Shown here piece after piece: positions 34,556 through 48,390 of a DNA stretch of 64,000 nt. A program made the translations under genes and the position numbers. The DNA is from Agroathelia rolfsii (Eukaryota; Basidiomycota; Agaricomycetes; Amylocorticiales; Amylocorticiaceae), in assembly GCA_018343915.1 (NCBI GenBank), contig JABRWF010000003.1:124001-188000 (forward strand). The letters are read 5' to 3'. Positions within the stretch are counted from its first letter, which is position 1. Each line of letters opens with the position of its first letter. The notes beneath the pieces are model-generated. The model made no database searches and was not told the DNA's origin. It worked only from the letters and a program-made list of their open reading frames with translations.

Positions 34556-35430
34556 ATGCCATCGCAGACTAGTGGAAAAGATGCAAATTCAACTCCAGAT
34601 GACAACGCTCTTCCACGCATAACTATACTTAGGACGTCATGTATTCCATATCTGACACAAATCGCTCATGCAACTACTCCTTTCATCAATACCTTTCTTC
34701 TGATCCATTTGTCTGCGCCAGTTATGGCTAACCTCGGCGGTTCATCTCTTTCCTCCCAAGTCATGGTCGGTAACTTCACGGTAGTATGGTTAGATTGACT
34801 TCTGAACATTACTATTTTACTCAGCTGCTTGGAAGAGAGTACTATCAAACACCTTTTGCCGAAACATACCTTGTCAATGTTCCAGTGCTCCTGCATATCT
34901 CATCCGGTGTGCTTAAACGCCTGCTTGCCCCTAAGGGGCTCAGGTCAAAAAGATCATGGCGGAGTATTCTTTCTCTGTCTGGCTATGGTGTTAGCTTGTT
35001 CTACTTCCAGCATTACTTTACACACCGCGTCGCACCTCAACTTGTGGGCCTCGGCACTTCAGACATTGACTATGAACTTGTAAAGCATGGGCTTGCGGTG
35101 TGGCCCTGGCGAAGCGCCTTCTTGTATGGCGCACTCGTGTTTGGTATAGCTGTTCACGTGAGCGAGGGGGCTAGCATCCTTTGGAACACATACCTTCAAC
35201 GCAGTCTCTCTGGGCTCCGTAAGAAAACTACGCGCAGAATTGCAGCAGCTTCGCTACTCCCTATCTTCACTGGCCTCTACTGGATATCTAAAGAACCATT
35301 GATGTCATTCGCCTCGCACGCCGATAAGTTCCAGCAAGCATTTGTACAATCTTGGATATATGGAGTATGTGATCATCGTACCTATATACCAGTTGATTTG
35401 TTATTAACACGATCATTCATATAGGTATAA
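34556..35430 (+). CDS. MCP1: Mitochondrial outer-membrane protein MCP1
   Basis: Three exons join in frame: 34556-34765, 34825-35364 and 35425-35430 (only Val and the stop), giving 251 residues. The protein matches the Mcp1 transmembrane family (PF07950, formerly DUF1691) in a duplicated pattern: ITQ-type helix FINTFLLIHLSAPVMANLGG, SSLSSQVMLLGREYYQTPF, VLLHISSGVLKRLL, then SGYGVSLFYFQHYFTHRVAP, LYGALVFGIAVHVSEGASIL and a last helix ASLLPIFTGLYWISKE. MCP1 works with Vps13 at mitochondrial contact sites in lipid homeostasis and suppresses loss of the ERMES tether. The first intron uses GTCGGT as donor. This donor was chosen because it alone keeps the conserved QVMLLGREYY run. Confidence 0.88.
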
Positions 35431-35925
35431 CTGCTCACAATAGATAAAGCTTTGAATTTGGTTTATGGATTAATTTAATTATTTGAGCACATCTCCAAAC
35501 TTGAATCATTCGTTGATATATCGCATGCCTATGGCTTGCTGTTTCTCATGAGCACTAGCTCTGACATACAATATACCCATCTCCCTTTATGACATGAACT
35601 ATGATAGATTTTTCCATGGTCAGTCTAACTTGTGAGAACGTGCGGTCTGAATTATCCCATAATCAAATAAGTGCGATTTGGAGAGATAGGCCGGTCAGGT
35701 GACCGCGGTGCTGTAATTAAAGCTGCGGCTGCAACTTGAAGTACGCGTCCATGTACTACTTGCACAACTACACGCTCCTCGATTGTAATATCCTTCGCCA
35801 CGTATTGACATAAATCAATGAGAAACTGAAAATAGGCCTTGAATACTATTACTCAATCACACATCAATTTCCGTATCATATTTCAAGCTTGAAGACAATA
35901 CTCCTGTCAATACCGTGATTGTCTC
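35431..35925. other. Gap between MCP1 and glucosyltransferase
   Basis: It is AT-rich with no exon seen. It must hold the promoter of the downstream gene. Confidence 0.35.
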
Positions 35926-38900
35926 ATGTCGAAGCCGATCGTCCCTTACCACATGCAGGACATTGATGAGAACACGGAATCTTCGTCATTCCAAGAACAA
36001 GACACGAATCAGCTGCCTTCGTCAGTGAGCCTTGTTGATCCAGAAAGGTAAGGAAAACCATGATCAAATGGTAACATGACGCCTCATATTTATACACATT
36101 GCGCAGTATCCATGATGATACTAGTATAGGTCGAGTCCCGTAATTCTCTGGCTAACTACAGATCTTATCTTACAATCTTTGTTAGATTATTCACAGTATG
36201 AGGCCGTTGGTTAGTTCATAGATGGTTTTTAATCATGATAACCCATGACCAAATACCTTCACCAGGAGATGGGTTGTCTTCCAAAGCACATGTTACTCGT
36301 GATGGCCGAATAAGCGTATCGATAAACCTAGACAAGGATCTTCCTGAGCTCCCCAAGGACTATGCTTCAAACGTCAACGAATTTGCAATTGATTTAGAGC
36401 GATGGAAAGACGTACCTGTTATGAGTATTGTGATCATGATTGTTGGCAGCCGAGGTTAGTCATGTTTCGCAACATTCAGAGAAACCAACAGGATTCTAAT
36501 ACCATTGTATAGGAGACGTTCAACCTTACGTTGCGCTTGGCCGGCGGCTTCTCCGTGATGGACACCGTATTCGTATTGCCACCCATGGAACATTTGAATC
36601 ATTTGTCAGGGAGTCTGGTCTGGAGTTCTTCAACATCGGAGGCGATCCGAAAGAACTCATGAGTTACATGGTCAAAAGTGAGTAGCCATTCGTACCAGAC
36701 ACGTTCTAACATCTGAACTGTCGGGTGAGATCCTGGGCTTGTACCTGGGTTCGAGTCTCTGGTTAATGGAGACATCAAGAAGAAGCGTAAGATGCTTACA
36801 GAGGTATGTAAAGTACTGCAGTCGGATTCTTGAATTTCAATCGGAACACAGATGATGGAAGGATGTTGGAATGCATGTTGTATATCAGACAAAGAGACCG
36901 GTCGTCCATTCGCTGCCGATGCAATCATATCCAATCCCCCTTCATTTGCGCACATACACTGTGCTGAGGCACTTGGAATACCACTTCTGCTATCATTTAG
37001 TAAGCCTTGAGCTATGTATCTTCTTATTATAATAATGCCTGATTTGAATGGATTGCAGCAATGCCCTGGTGAGCGCTAACAACTTGCTATTTCCTCTTAT
37101 CTTCCTAATTCATTTTATGTTGTAGGAGTCCAACTATGCAGTTTCCTCACCCTCTCGTAAATATCAAAACCTCTGATGCAGAACCTGGCCCTACGTATTA
37201 TCTGTCGTATGCTCTTGCAGAGCTACTTACATGGCAGGGGTGCGTCTACAGGTGCCGTATTTATTATTTTAACGTAACTCAAAGCATTATAGCATTGGCG
37301 ACATAGTTAATCGATTTCGAGAGAAAACTTTAGGTCTAGCTCCAGTCTCTATTCGATATGGTGCAGGAGCAGTAGAACGTCTGAAAATCCCTTGGACATA
37401 CTGCATGAGCTCGGCACTAGTGCCGAAACCAGATGATTGGAAAAATCATATAGGTGAATTCAGCAGAAATTGAATGTGATGTACTTCATGACTAATTCCA
37501 TAACTATCCTGGCATCCAGATATATCGGGCTTCTATTTCCTTGATCTCGCTTCGAATTACACCCCTCCGGATGATTTGGTGAAGTTCTTGAATGCCGGAC
37601 CACCTCCGATCTATATTGGGTACGCATCTATTGATAGTCGCACCCGTTATCTCCTCACGCGGAGGCAGTTTCGGATCTGTAGTAGTAGAAGACGCCGCAG
37701 AAATGACAAGAACAATCTTCACCGCAACGAAACAAGCTAACACGCGTGCTCTTGTCTCGGCTGGCTGGGGAGGTTTGGGTGGTGTTGATATACCAGATCA
37801 CATCTTCATCCTTGGCAACATCCCGCATGATTGGTTATTTGAACGCGTCTCCGCTGTCGTACACCACGGAGGTGCGGGTACCACGGCAATTGGTCTAAAG
37901 AAAGGCAGGCCAACCGCTGTTGTCCCTTTCTTCGGAGATCAGCCATTCTGGGGTAAAAATAATAAATCATCCATGTTTTTCTTGAGCCAATATTCAGTCG
38001 ATTCTTTCAGGAAGAATGATTAGCAAGGCGGGAGCTGGACCGGATCCCATCCCACAAAAGGAATTGAAGGTCGAGAACCTGACAACGGCGATCAACTTCA
38101 TCTTAAAGGAAGATGCTCAATATGCCGCCCAGAATATGGCTCGACAAATTGAGAACGAGGTTTGTTCCATCAAATCATAATGAATCATCTGTTTAACGCC
38201 TGATTGGGATAGGATGGCTTAACTAAAGGCGTTGAATCCTTCTATCGGCATTTGCCTCTCTTAAACATGCGTTGTGATCTTGATCCGCAAAGAATAGCGA
38301 TATGGTGGTCCAATGAACACGTAGGTACTCATGAGTGTATAATGTTGATCAATCAACTCACCTTCCATAGTGTTTACGTCTGAGCGCATTTGCCGTTCAA
38401 GTACTGGTAGACGCTCGGCAACTGAACATCAAATCCCTCGAGCTTCATCGTATGCAGTCATGGGCGTTTCTTGCATGCATACAACACTGAAATAGAATCA
38501 ATAGGCCCGCGGAACTATGATACTCAAAAGAACATGAAGGTAGTTGTATTCATGTACTATTCAAACGCTTTTACTTAACTGTTTTCTAGGGCATGATCCA
38601 TGATTATCTTGATGCCGTTACGGGACTTGTGCGAGAACCATACGAAGGCGCCAAGAAACATGTATGCTTACTCGCAAAGATCTCTGGTCTGAAGCAAGCG
38701 CTTATAACTAATAAAACAGGGCCTAGGAGGTGCTATGAAGGGTGTTGCTCGTGGCTGTAGGCGCTCTTGTATCATATAATATGCCAACATCTTGCTGACC
38801 TCTCTGATCCTCAAGTTGCCAATCTAGCCGTCCGGCCTGCTTCAGGTCGAGGCTTTGTTGTTCATCCTCTTCGGGACGCATTGAAGGCTTTACGAAGTGG

Positions 38901-39108
38901 TAACGCAACCCAAGAAGATCGCCCACAATTCGCGACACGACTAGCTGAAAATCGTGAAGCCGTCAGAGACAGCACGCCTAAACAGCGTGAGACTGTACTA
39001 CGGAAGTTTCAGGAGATCAAACACAAGACTAAGGAGAGGAGAAGCTTTTATCAGAGGCTGACAGACAAAGTCACATCAAGTCATGAAGATTTACCGACTG
39101 GTCTCTAA
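35926..39108 (+). CDS. Sterol-glucosyltransferase-like family 1 glycosyltransferase
   Basis: This is a gene of roughly a dozen exons. Exon 1 (35926-36047) starts [20 protein letters not shown]. Later exons give [59 protein letters not shown], then [76 protein letters not shown] and the UDP-sugar site [20 protein letters not shown] then FFGDQPFWG. These are the marks of UDP-glucose:sterol 3-beta-glucosyltransferases (UGT51/ATG26 type), but the GRAM and PH domains of Atg26 are absent, so this is the short form. A C-terminal tail of about 200 residues follows ([28 protein letters not shown], then a charged end to [10 protein letters not shown]). The acceptor (sterol or other lipid) is not proven. 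Exon joints after 38150 are less certain. Confidence 0.85.
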
Positions 39109-39760
39109 TACTCATCTTCTACACCCACCAGTTCTAGCAGCATTTCTTCTGCGCGTATGATAAATCGAGGTTGAACTGAAGTTGTTTATAAAAATTCGGT
39201 AGATTATCTGTCGATTTCTAGCATCTTCCGTTTCAGTACATAACGAAGAGCTTTACACCAACGTCACTTGATTGAATTGGTGTTACGCCTGCGTTTACTA
39301 TTGTACTTAGCTGTGTGTTCGTTAGAAAACGTACCCACCTTATCTTGTGATTTCTGCAAAGACATCATTGATCATGAGTTCAAAACTACTGGGTTACTGG
39401 GTTGTCCACACAGACCCATTATTCTATACGATCTATCCACAGCAAGTAAAAAGCATTTTGCATTTCAAAGAAATAAAGTGTGGATCGCCGGTACACATGA
39501 TTGATTGGGTATGTATATGCAGCGTCGTAATACATCAAAAAGAAGTCGTAAAATGATGAGGGTAACGATGAACTTGTAATTAAGTTGAACATGACGATTT
39601 CGTTATATATGAGAAAATAAACAAAGAGAATAAAACAAAACATGAGCTTTTTTACTGGGCTCGACAGTGAACAACAAAAACAAATTAGAAAGGCTTTGAG
39701 CAGAGAACATGGATATTGCGATCTTCTATGGTCTCGGGAGTGCTGATATTTCCTACGACA
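39109..39760. other. Convergent gap between glucosyltransferase and P-type ATPase
   Basis: About 650 bp of AT-rich sequence lie between two gene 3' ends. No exon or repeat is supported. Confidence 0.4.
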
Positions 39761-42700
39761 TTATTGTCGTATGTCTTGTTTTACATTTAACGCGTTTTTG
39801 AGCGAGGCATACTCATGGTCCTCATTGTTGGGACTGTCATACATCGATTAGTATCTTAATCATAGCACATACATAGTGCCAGAACAACTTACACATCATT
39901 AATCCCTTGATATCCTGTACACGTGATTTTTGTATTGATTTCCTGAGTAGGATGACACGTATCGATGCCCAAGCCAGTAATACACAGCCGAAGGCAATGG
40001 GAATCAACCTGTATCCATTTGAATAAGGAATGGTGCCTAGTACTCGGGGAGAGAAGAGCATGGCATACCAGTATAAAGGCGAGAGCTTATCAGTACCGCC
40101 GAAGACGACATGCAGGGGTGGCGTGTAGATGATGAACATGCCCAAGCAAGCGCCACCAAGGATACCCGCGAAGTTGTAATAGTTTCCGACGATGCTCTTG
40201 CCGAAAGGATATGAGAATTTGGCTTTGACGGCGTAGACCTGTAGTTGATTTCCATTAGCATCAGGAATCAATGGCTAGCAGAATATCTCTTAAACATACG
40301 TTGAAGCATTGGACAATAAACACAGATAGGTACACTAAATGGTGCGATCGCAGTTAGCGGATAAAGGCTTAAGTTGAACCAAAGAATTTCCGACGTGCCA
40401 ATAGATTGAGCTCTAGCCAACGCATCAACTTGCTGAGAGGCAGTCAAAACCTGGCCGCGACTGTTGATGAAATCAGGTGCATGCTTCGTGAAGTATGCAT
40501 TGTCTCCCTGATAAGCTGTGCGAGAAACAGAAGCCATTAGCTCCTCGATGATATTTATAAGGACAGATAACATACTCGTTGCTTGTTGTGCCCTACGAAG
40601 ATCGCTGGGCGAGAATCCGCTCTTGTAAAAGACAACAAAGTATGCCACCAATCTACATGATCGAACACACTAGCTCAGTACATATAAAGAAATAAAAACA
40701 GAGAAAGCATACCCAGCAAGAGTCTCAATGATACCAGCTTCGAGATAAGAGTAGCTCAGTAATTTGGCGTCCACCAAGGTCTCATCGTCACTCTTCTCCA
40801 ACATATCCTCCCAGAACACGCGCGTGAATGGTGCCATGAGCTTATTGCGGAGCTTGGAGAGCTTGCTCGGCTGACGAGGTGCAGAAGCTTCTGTATCGTG
40901 ACGCAGTGTTTTTGTGCGACGCATGGCGCGCTTCTTGAGTGAGAGGATGGAGCGTTCGTTGACTATTAACAATAAAGATTTAGTTAACTGAGTGAAGCCC
41001 GGGTATATCTACACAGAGATGTCTGACGTACCAGGTTTACGAGGAGCCATACGCATGAGACCATCAGCGGTTTCAGGCTTATCCCATGCAAAGGAGAGCT
41101 AAAGAAAGTGGATGATTAATGACGATGCCAAAAAATTAATAGAACGAGTGACAAAGCACGTACTGCAACAAAGAGTTCGAACCCAAGATCTATAAACATT
41201 TGAGTCAGGAACATGCGAGATGCAGCCCATGTTTAAATAAAGCTTACCGATCACGAGAATCAAGATGGCAGACAGTGGCAGAGGGACGGGCACAACGACA
41301 TCTATGGTTGATGGTTTATGAAAACTTGACATCGAACCGAAAATGCACAGTAAAGAAACCTACAGAGCAGCTGAGGAATGACTTCCGGTGTACTGTGCGA
41401 GATGGTGTACTGGATCGAGCGCTTGAGGTTGACGAAAATTTGACGACCCTCTGCGACACCCTCTGCAAACGATGGTTACATGATCAGACTTTGCCCCTGT
41501 TGACACATTGACTGAAGATACTCACTGACGGTCGAAGCGAAGTTATCATCTGGGCAAGAAAAAGAGCAGTATGAGCCACCAGAATTGTGAAATAATGTCT
41601 TCTGATACCCACCAAGCAAGATCATGTTGGCAGCCTCCTTGGACACATCTGAGCCCGAGATGTTCATGGCAATACCCAAATCGGCCTGATAAGCATAGAG
41701 TGTAAGCAAAAATTGTGTGGAAGAGAAATATTAGTCTGATCCCTACCTTCTTCAGTGCAGGCGAGTCGTTGACACCATCACCAGTACTGAAGAATCAATA
41801 GTAAGCTCTCCGGCGTGCCAGGTAAAACAACCACACAAGCACTTACACTCCGACAATATGGCCAAGTGCCTGGGCACGTTTGACTATCTCGAGCTTGTGC
41901 TGAGGCGACGTGCGCGCAAACACAATTTCGTCCTTGGCGAAAACTAATGAAATCAGGCCACTTTAGGATGCTTCATCTCATGTTATGGAAAACAAAAAAG
42001 ACATACTCTGATCCCATTGCCATCCTTGCAAACTATCAATATCGTCACCGTGGACTACAACGGCCTGGACTTCATCTTCGTAGATATCTTCAATCGGCCT
42101 GCCCGTCTTAGCGCTCAATGTCTCGCGCGTGTCACCAAGGATGAGGTTGATCTTGCGTGCAATGGCTTCGGCAGTCTTGGGGTGGTCACCTGATATTCAA
42201 GTAATAATAAAAAGTTAGCTGCCATTACAAAAATCGGCTGAATGATTTCGTGAAAACGTACCGGTAACCATCATAACCTTGATACCAGCCAAACGCAATG
42301 TGCCAATGGCCTCACGCACGCCGTGCTTGGGAGGATCTTCGAGGGAGACGAGACCAACGAAGCAGTATCCCGTGCTCGGGTATCCGCCATCCTTCTTGGA
42401 GAATTCGTGCGTGGTAGTGTATTGCTCTCCCGAGAGAAGGAGTTGTGCGCATGCAATAACACGGTGTCCGCGCGAAGCCATGTACTGGAAGAGAAATAAA
42501 ATTAGACATGAGGATCATAATACTGGAGAAACAAGAAAGGCCCACGTTGTATGCGCCATCGTAAGCCTCTCTGAATTCGTCCGTGATAGGCTCTTCATGA
42601 CCGTTGATAAGGTAGGTAGTGCATTTGGCTAGAACACGTTCAGGAGCCCCTTTGATGTAACTCGTCAATACGCCATTATCATGCGACTTGTTCACCTAAT

Positions 42701-45178
42701 GAAAAATAGTTTAGACTAAGCTTCTTTTTCAGAAATAATAAAAAGGAAAATCCGCTCACGATCGTCAACGCCCACTTGTTCGTCGAGTTGAATGGCACCT
42801 CGAACACCTTGGGGAACTGCTTCACATGCTCGTCAAAGTCAGCCGAGAGCGAGCGACCCGCAAAGCGAACGAGGCCAGTCTCCGTTGCGTCACCGAGGAT
42901 CTCGCGTTGGTCAAATGGCACGTCGGTGCGGTCGAACTTGACACGCGAGTTGAGAGCAGCAATGTCGACGACGTCACGCATGCCGGGGGCCGAGAGAGAA
43001 AAGTTTTCGGTGTCTTGTTCGTCGTTGTTGGACTATTAAAGGATATTTAGTTTATGTTGTTAAACAACACGTGAAATGAGCAGTGGCATACTTGGAAAGC
43101 AGAGTACATCTTCTTGCCGCTCCAGATGTTGGTGACCTAGGCATGGAAAAATCAGATAAATAAAACAAAATACACAATCAATCCTAGACACGCACCGTCA
43201 TCTGGTTACGCGTCAAAGTACCAGTCTTATCCGTTGCCAACAAGGTAAGCTATTGGAGTGAGATGAGCCAAAGATATTCTTGTCAAGAAAAATGGCAAGA
43301 TCGTCCTTACCGATCCGAGCGTCTCAACACCCTGCAGATCCTTGACGAGCACATTCTGGTTCGCCATGCGCTTAGCAGCAATTGAAAGGCTATTTTATAC
43401 CAGGCCATTGGTCACTTTTATGATCGAGACATAGAACAAAGCGAGCACATACAGAAGCGTGACGACAGAGGGCAGACCCTCGGGTACGAAAGCGACAAGA
43501 ATCGAGACAGCAAAAGTGACAGTCTGTGCCGCCTGACCCTTGTATGTCGTCGTGATACCAACGATGAAGAAGACGATAGCGAAGATGATGGCGATGGTAC
43601 TGATCATGAGCACGAAACGACCACTGGATTCACAAATAAACGTGTTAGAATGGGCTGAGATGATCGTTGGATTAAGAGTGTACATACATTTCAACGGAGA
43701 GTGGAGACTTGTTGCCAGATTCGCCACCAGTAAGCTTGGCAATTTGACCTTTATGATCGATGATAAGCTTCAACAAGCCTGGGAGACATGGCAGAAAACA
43801 ACGTACCGATGAGTGTATGATCTCCCGTACGAACGACGACTACACCCCAAGAGATGATCAGTCCATAAACCTCATTGGAAGGGAGATGTAGATAGGATAC
43901 TCACTTCCCCATGCTTCACCGTTGACGACAAGCGTCGAGTTGAAGACCAAGTTCTCCGCCTCAACAGGACGATGCTTGGAGCCGTCTGGGAGCGCGTGAC
44001 GCTCCTGAGGTTCGGATTCTCCCGTCAAACTACTGTTGTCAACCTTGAGATCCGTAGAGGCAAAAATGAGGCTATAAAATAAAACAAAAATAATTGAGAA
44101 AAAAATAAAAATAGAGGGAAAATAAATAATCTTACAGATCGGCGGGTGTCTTGTCTCCCGTGCGCTATGTTCCAAAAACAACACCATTTAGTTGTTTCCT
44201 TTGGCCTGTTTTGAACAGGAAACCTTACCAAAAGAACAATATCGCCCTTGACAAGCTCGGCGGCGGGAATGGACGCAATCTGACCGTCACGCATCACACG
44301 ACACGAGGGTGGGATCATGGCCAAGAAGGAAGCTAGAATGGCTTCGGACTTCTGGAGCTGGTAGAACTCGATGAAAGCGTTGAGGAAGGCGACGGCAATC
44401 AGGATGCCTCCGAGGTAGGTATTTTGGAAGTTTTGCTGCGCATATAGTTGGTAAGAACAAAGTAAGGAATGGACAAAATGAATGAACGCCCCACCTTGTA
44501 GTTGACACCAAGAAGAATGTATTCAAGAATACCCTGTGACGAAGGCACCATCATCAGATGTTGAGACAGCCATAGAGATGCGTGAATATTGCCATACAGC
44601 GACGATCAAGAGCACGTTGAACATGGTTCTAAGGCAGTCCCAGTACTGTATGGCGAGTGGCGCGGGGCAGAGGGCAGTTCATCATCAGTATGCGGGAATT
44701 CTGCCAGTGGGAAGCTCCTTACCTTCATAAGGGCTGACTTTTTCTTGGGGGGTGTGAGCACATTGGGCCCATCGCGCGCAAGACGCCCCTTGGCCTCGTC
44801 TGTGGTCAGACCGGGGGACTTGGCGGGCTCCTTGGTGTCGATGGCCGTCTGAAGCGTTTCCTCGATGGCGCCGAAGGCGAGCTTATGCTCGACAATATCG
44901 ACGCCGTCGAGCTCGGACTCTTTCTCCTTGGCCTTGGCCTCGTCGAGGTGCTCGTAGCCAGCGTTGGCGAGCTCCTTGTCCTCCTGGGTCATCTCGCGTT
45001 TGAGCTCGACGCCCCGGGGACGTTTGACAGCGACCTCCTCTGGGGGGTTGTCTGGAAAGGTGACGCCGGGGGAGATGACTCCACCCTGAGCATCATCGCT
45101 GTCACTGTCGTGTGCAGCGTCAAACACGGGGACGATGTCCTCGACACGCTGTTTTTCGTCAATGTGATCGTCAGCCAT
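39761..45178 (-). CDS. Type IIC P-type ATPase (Na,K-ATPase alpha-like)
   Basis: This is a gene of nearly 20 exons. Exon 1 (45178-44723) encodes an acidic cytosolic N-terminus from [20 protein letters not shown]. Motifs in order: [12 protein letters not shown] (actuator), [14 protein letters not shown] (M4 ion site), [16 protein letters not shown] (phosphorylated Asp), a nucleotide domain with [17 protein letters not shown] and [48 protein letters not shown]5 [19 protein letters not shown] then [20 protein letters not shown] and several C-terminal membrane helices. The PEGL and IDLG segments place it with Na,K-/H,K-ATPase type IIC pumps rather than Ca or plasma-membrane H pumps. Fungi have no beta subunit gene known to me, so transport of Na or K by a single chain is inferred. 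The last exon ([17 protein letters not shown], stop at 39761) relies on a GTGTAA donor; otherwise the protein ends at 39837. Confidence 0.92.
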
Positions 45179-48100
45179 GCGTATGAATGGCAATGAGCAA
45201 AAACACAAAGATTGGGTTTTTAACAAGAGAGAAAGGGGGGTGGAGGGGGAGAGGGAAACTCTTGCCTGGGAAAGACGAGACGCTCGCAGGGCGGGCCTGA
45301 TAACGCGAGAGGAGCTGGGCTGGGAGCGCACGCGATGAGTGATTTTGGCCGTTCGCTCGAGACGGAAAAAAAGAGATGGTGGCGATTAAAAAAAAAAAAA
45401 AAGCTGTAACTGAATCGAATCCGCGCTATTCTATTCTTGTTTTTTCACCGGCGCCGCCATGAAAAAAGAAGATGCAGAAGCAGATACGGCAAACGCAAAC
45501 GTGTGCGATCGTCCCAATCTTTTCACCGGACGCTGTAAAGGAGCTGATTCCCTTTTCATTTCCCCGCACTGCCTAGACCTAAGCCAGATGGGAATATTGA
45601 GCATATATGATTGGGCGTGCCTGGTCACGAGCATCTGGACAGGCCAGCAAGGCACCTCTTATACCTTCTCTCGAGCAGAGATATCAGGTGGTGCGGTGCA
45701 GAGTATTATTACACACGCTACCCTTCCGTCTTTGTTGCTGCAAGGGAGCACAGAGGGACGGAAAGAGAGAAAGAAGCATAGAAGCTGAATATGATCAGAA
45801 GCCGAGATTACCTACTCCATTCTCCTAAACCGGCCCATGCCACCCGCAGGTGTGGAGAGCGTTCAAGTTGGCATACATCAAAGGTCTTCTTCGATCATGG
45901 CCTGTCGACTATTGTCGGGCCTGTTAAGCGGCTATAGCCTGCGAGCTATGCATGATTGCCCAGTGCAATAATATCAGTGATGCGTGTCATGACGTGTGTT
46001 TGGCAACGGTGAGCAACGTTTGCAGACGTGGTGAACGTAGCTGGCATAGTTTCAAGTTAATGCCAACGCGTCTAACAAAGCAACAAGCAACAAGCTGCTT
46101 TCAAGTCTCCGTTGAATTCGGTCATGCTCCTCACCCAGGCCCTCCTCCCTACCAGCTCAAGATGGTTTGATATCAGCATCACAAAAACAATTCATGTGTG
46201 TATTCCTGCATATCAATAGCTTGTATTAGTTGATGCTGGGCCAGCCCGAGTAATCGCCAAGATATGATATATCACAAACGCCGCTGTCGCTCGGCGATGC
46301 CCGTCCCTTTCACTGCCTCTCGTCCATGGCTTCTTCCTCTTATCGCGTCTCTCCCACTGGCGCTGGTACCGTTCTCAGGCCTCTTGAGCGGCCTCGTTGC
46401 AACATGAATGAATGACCTTGAATGAACAATCGCCTCTCAGAGTCTCAACCTGTTGCTATGGGCATCACACACATTTATATATTGAATCCAATTGAAAACA
46501 GGCCCCGTCCTGTGATATCCGCATCCGCTTGTTCGTGTGTGCCGCGTATCGCAGTTGTGCATGCGGATGCAGGTGATGGTTCGTGACGAATTTTTTCGGA
46601 ATGACTATGGAGAATAGGAGGCGCAGAATCAGGCACACAACATCTATATATTACATGCATAGCGCGCCCACGCTAGCTGTATATGTAGACTTGAAAGGAT
46701 TCAAAAGAAAGGAGAAATGAAAATAAAGCCCTGGTGGCGCGGACCTTTATCTAAATTCGTCTCTTACGATCCTTATCAAACGCCATGTTCCATTTCAACT
46801 CTCTATTGTCCTAGCGTACATGAGGTGTCTGCTACACAGCCTATGCTTTATCAAATTCCACAGTCCAAATTGGAGCCACAGTGCCCTCGAGAGACGGCCA
46901 AAAGCGGACGCCTCCCCGTTCCAAGCCCAAAAGCTCACGGAACATGAACTCATCCGCGATACTATGAACTCTAGTACAATATCAACATCGTTTGTATAGC
47001 GCATTCCGTTGATGAAACGAGACGTTGGCACCCCTATACATGACATGACGGTACCGTGTACTGTACCGTACAAATGACGTCAAAGAAAGAAAAAAAACAC
47101 TGTCCGGAATCGATATCGATTAGATGGTGCTGCATCGATAATGATCCTGGCCACAAGACAGATGAGATCTTAAAAACGATCGAAACAAAGCAAGTTCCTC
47201 AAAAATTAGATAAAATAAGAAAACGCAAAAGATATAATAGTCCCATGTCAGTGGGTCGAACGATAAGAAACAGCTCAAAGGCATGACCATCAATATCCAC
47301 ATCGCCAATCGACCGGTTGGTTCATGGAACTTTTTGAACGCGTTCGTGGCGAATTATGCGTTGACAAGCCACATGATGGCCACCGCACAATCTCATTGAA
47401 TCGAGTAGATGGCGGCGAATGTACTGGTCCCGATGTCACTATATGTTTGAATAAAAGAATCAATTTAGAAGACGTGCTATGGTTTTTTGGTCAGCAATTT
47501 TTTTTTTTAATTTTTTTTTGCCAGAAGGCTCGCCGGCCATCAACAAGTAATAAGTCCAGTCTTCTGATGAGGTTTCTTATTCTCATGGTCAATCTTGTGG
47601 CCTCGCTTTAGATCTGGTTTCACGGAAGGTTTATAGGTTGCTCAACGTAAACGTACCATGATTTTTTCATTTGCGACAAGAGTTCTTGATGGTGGATCCC
47701 AGATCGAGATTTATTCCATGACAAAAAAGTAGAAGAACTTACCGTGTATAAAACAAGAGAGATGGTGAAAGACACCCAAAGACTAAAGACAAGAGGTTGT
47801 GTTAGGTATCGTGAGACAAAATGCAAACATCTATCCAACCGAGATGTCCTAGTACGTCGGAGCGCCGTCAAAGTAAAGGCGGTGTAGTCCCAGATCACTG
47901 CTGACGGTTTACTTGGGAAAAATGTCGGGTTTTTTTACCGTTACAGAAGCCTGAGTGGTGTCGACTGTTAATGGGAAGTGGCCCGTGGAGCTTCAAGTTG
48001 AATGGAACCCGGTTATAGTATGTTGCTGCTAGCAACACTCATTGAAGACCGTGCAAAATATTTATTCATGTTGGAGAGGTTAAAAGATATGAAGCAACTG

Positions 48101-48390
48101 AAATCCTCTGGCAATGCAGATTGGACAATTCGAGGGCTCGGATGTGGATGTTGTTGTGCGGTCAGTTAGTCATCGGCGGAGACATCCAAAATTGTGTGAC
48201 GAGGTGGCGCGTTGTGATGCTGATGGGCGTGATGCATCATAACGCTAATGATGATGGCCAATCATGAGCTTACAGCAAATAGTAAACTGAGGCATTTATG
48301 CTCAAAGATTGCCTTCTGCCCCCTTTTCGTACAATGGATGCTTTGTGTCAAGTCGGCGCAAACGCAAAGCGGTGTCTTTGGTTCGCGCAT
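45179..48390. other. Long gene-poor stretch, part 1
   Basis: The first 300 bp hold the ATPase promoter and a 15-nt A run (45388-45402). Beyond that I see no exon with family resemblance on either strand, and no transposon ends. Open stretches such as 45459-45788 lack codon bias and homology and are probably chance. Confidence 0.4.

Noticed and set aside
45459..45788. A 109-codon open frame upstream of the P-type ATPase
   Set aside because: Lies in the expected promoter/leader region, no domain, no splice context.
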